Of a stretch of 22,895 nucleotides of DNA, positions 21,879-22,895 are shown piece after piece. Source of the DNA: Bacillota bacterium (GTDB lineage Bacteria > Bacillota > Clostridia > Acetivibrionales > DTU013); the NCBI GenBank assembly GCA_023415815.1, contig JAEZJL010000147.1, forward strand, positions 1 through 22,895, given 5' to 3'. Both the position numbers and the translations under genes were made by a program. Each line of letters opens with the position of its first letter. Position 1 is the stretch's first letter. The notes under the pieces are model-generated. The model was not told where the DNA came from. It saw nothing but the letters and a program-made list of their open reading frames with translations, and did not search any database.

Positions 21879-22895
21879 TCGCGCCACCAGCCTTTTCAAT
21901 AGCGTTGAAGCTGCAAACCTTTGTGCACAGCCTGCAGCCGACACACAGCGCTTCGTTTATCTCTATCAAGCCGCCTTTGTCAACAATGGCGGGACATCCC
22001 ACCGTCATGCACTTTTTGCATTTTTTGCACCTGTCGGGGCTGATACGCTGCGCGCCTTCATATTTCACATTTTTAAGCAGTACGCACGGCCGTCTGGAAA
22101 TGATGACCGAAGGCTCGTCTGCCTGAGTCTCTTCCTTTACGACCTGCTCGAATTCCTTTATATCAAACGGGTCCGCTACCCTCACCCTCTCGATTCCTAC
22201 TGCCTTTGCAAGCTGAACCAGGTCAACCTGCCTGACAGGCTCGCCCTTGATCGTGAAGCCGGTGGTAGGGTTGTGCTGGTGGCCGGTCATGCCCGTTATG
22301 GAATTGTCGAGTATGATAACAGTGGAATTGCCCTTGTTGTAAACAATGTCTATCAGTCCTGTAATCCCTGAATGGATGAAGGTAGAGTCGCCCAGAATGG
22401 CGACGGTCTTTTTGCCGAATTCCCTGCCTCTCGCCTTCTCCATGCCGTGGGCTATGCCGATGCTGGCGCCCATGCAGACGCAGGAATCCATCGCTTCTGT
22501 CGGCGGCAGTGCTCCCAGAGTATAGCAGCCTATATCGCCGCTGACGTTCAGCTTCAGCTTTCTAAGCACATGGAACATACCCCTGTGCGGACATCCGGGA
22601 CACATTACCGGCGGCCTCACCGGGATCTGCACATCTGCAGATTGCCCTTTCGGAGGCTCGATTCTGAGCACCTTTTCCTTTATAAGGCCGGCGCTGTATT
22701 CTCCCGTGACCGGAAGCAGCTCCTTGCCCTTGACCTTCAAGCCCATCTTCCGCAGCTGGTTTTCAAAGAACGGTTCAAGCTCCTCAATGACATAAAGCGT
22801 TTCAACCTGTGCGGCAAATTCCGAAATGATCTTTTCCGGAAGCGGATAAACCATGCCAAGCTTCAGGTAAGACACCTCGCCAAAGGCTTCCCTCG
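21871..22895 (-). CDS. iorA: Indolepyruvate:ferredoxin oxidoreductase alpha subunit (5' part missing)
   Basis: The C-terminal ~341 residues of IorA; the frame is open to base 22895, so the start is outside the window. A GTG at 22875 is inside the gene, since family-like residues precede it (EAFGEVSYLKLGMVYPLPEK). The thiamine-diphosphate half carries CPGCPHRGMF, GDIGCYTLGALPP, and GDSTFIHSG...DNSITGMTGHQ, the ThDP/Mg site. The C-terminal ferredoxin part has two [4Fe-4S] motifs: CKKCKKCMTVGCP and CVGCRLCTKVCSF. The gene is followed by iorB with an 8-base overlap. Confidence 0.95.
   Translation of the reverse strand, partial: REAFGEVSYLKLGMVYPLPEKIISEFAAQVETLYVIEELEPFFENQLRKMGLKVKGKELLPVTGEYSAGLIKEKVLRIEPPKGQSADVQIPVRPPVMCPGCPHRGMFHVLRKLKLNVSGDIGCYTLGALPPTEAMDSCVCMGASIGIAHGMEKARGREFGKKTVAILGDSTFIHSGITGLIDIVYNKGNSTVIILDNSITGMTGHQHNPTTGFTIKGEPVRQVDLVQLAKAVGIERVRVADPFDIKEFEQVVKEETQADEPSVIISRRPCVLLKNVKYEGAQRISPDRCKKCKKCMTVGCPAIVDKGGLIEINEALCVGCRLCTKVCSFNAIEKAGGANE

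Noticed and set aside
1..22895. tRNA, rRNA, CRISPR array, insertion sequence, prophage or toxin-antitoxin pair
   Set aside because: None seen: no spaced direct repeats, no transposase or integrase motifs, and intergenic gaps are all under about 300 bases.

Overview
The window is about 22.9 kb of chromosome from an anaerobic, low-to-mid GC Firmicute of the class Clostridia. This rests on the gene content: a PerR-controlled AhpC system, a cinA-murJ-recA-recX block with a Gram-positive LexA box, NAD-dependent L-lactate dehydrogenase, ferredoxin-linked indolepyruvate oxidoreductase, strong AGGAGG-type ribosome sites, and GTG/TTG starts. Species cannot be named from this. I see no insertion sequence, phage, CRISPR array, tRNA or rRNA.

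Layout. 1-1203 (minus) is the 5' part of a membrane-anchored extracellular protein built from three ~120-residue modules; it runs off the left edge. 1399-4150 (plus) is a peroxide-defence operon: perR with a consensus promoter and an overlapping palindromic operator, then ahpC and a reductase with the AhpF domains in swapped order. 4227-5174 (minus) holds a YjbR-like gene and a small membrane-protein gene. 5265-9989 (minus) holds cinA, murJ, recA and recX; recA has its own promoter and LexA box at the end of murJ. 10224-11168 (plus) is ldh. 11351-15978 (plus) is a MoxR ATPase / DUF58 / transglutaminase operon. 16168-16920 (plus) is a MotB-like gene without a MotA neighbour. 16927-19261 (minus) is a GyrI-like / WYL regulator / CMD-family / TfoX-C cluster. 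19364-22895 (minus) is an iorA-iorB-phenylacetate-CoA-ligase-like-ACT operon, with iorA cut by the right edge.

How the genes fit together. The perR operon detects and removes peroxide, with electrons passing from NAD(P)H through the flavoprotein to AhpC. The recA block joins recombination, its RecX modulator, lipid II export and CinA. The ior cluster suits ferredoxin-dependent oxidation of aryl 2-oxo acids to aryl-acyl-CoA, with an acid-CoA ligase and a two-ACT-domain sensor. Most genes belong to known families. The least ordinary signals are the permuted AhpF, the modular surface protein, the CMD protein lacking both redox cysteines, near-identical TGACA-N6-TGTCA palindromes at distant places, and a tandem palindrome over the -10 region of the motB-like gene.
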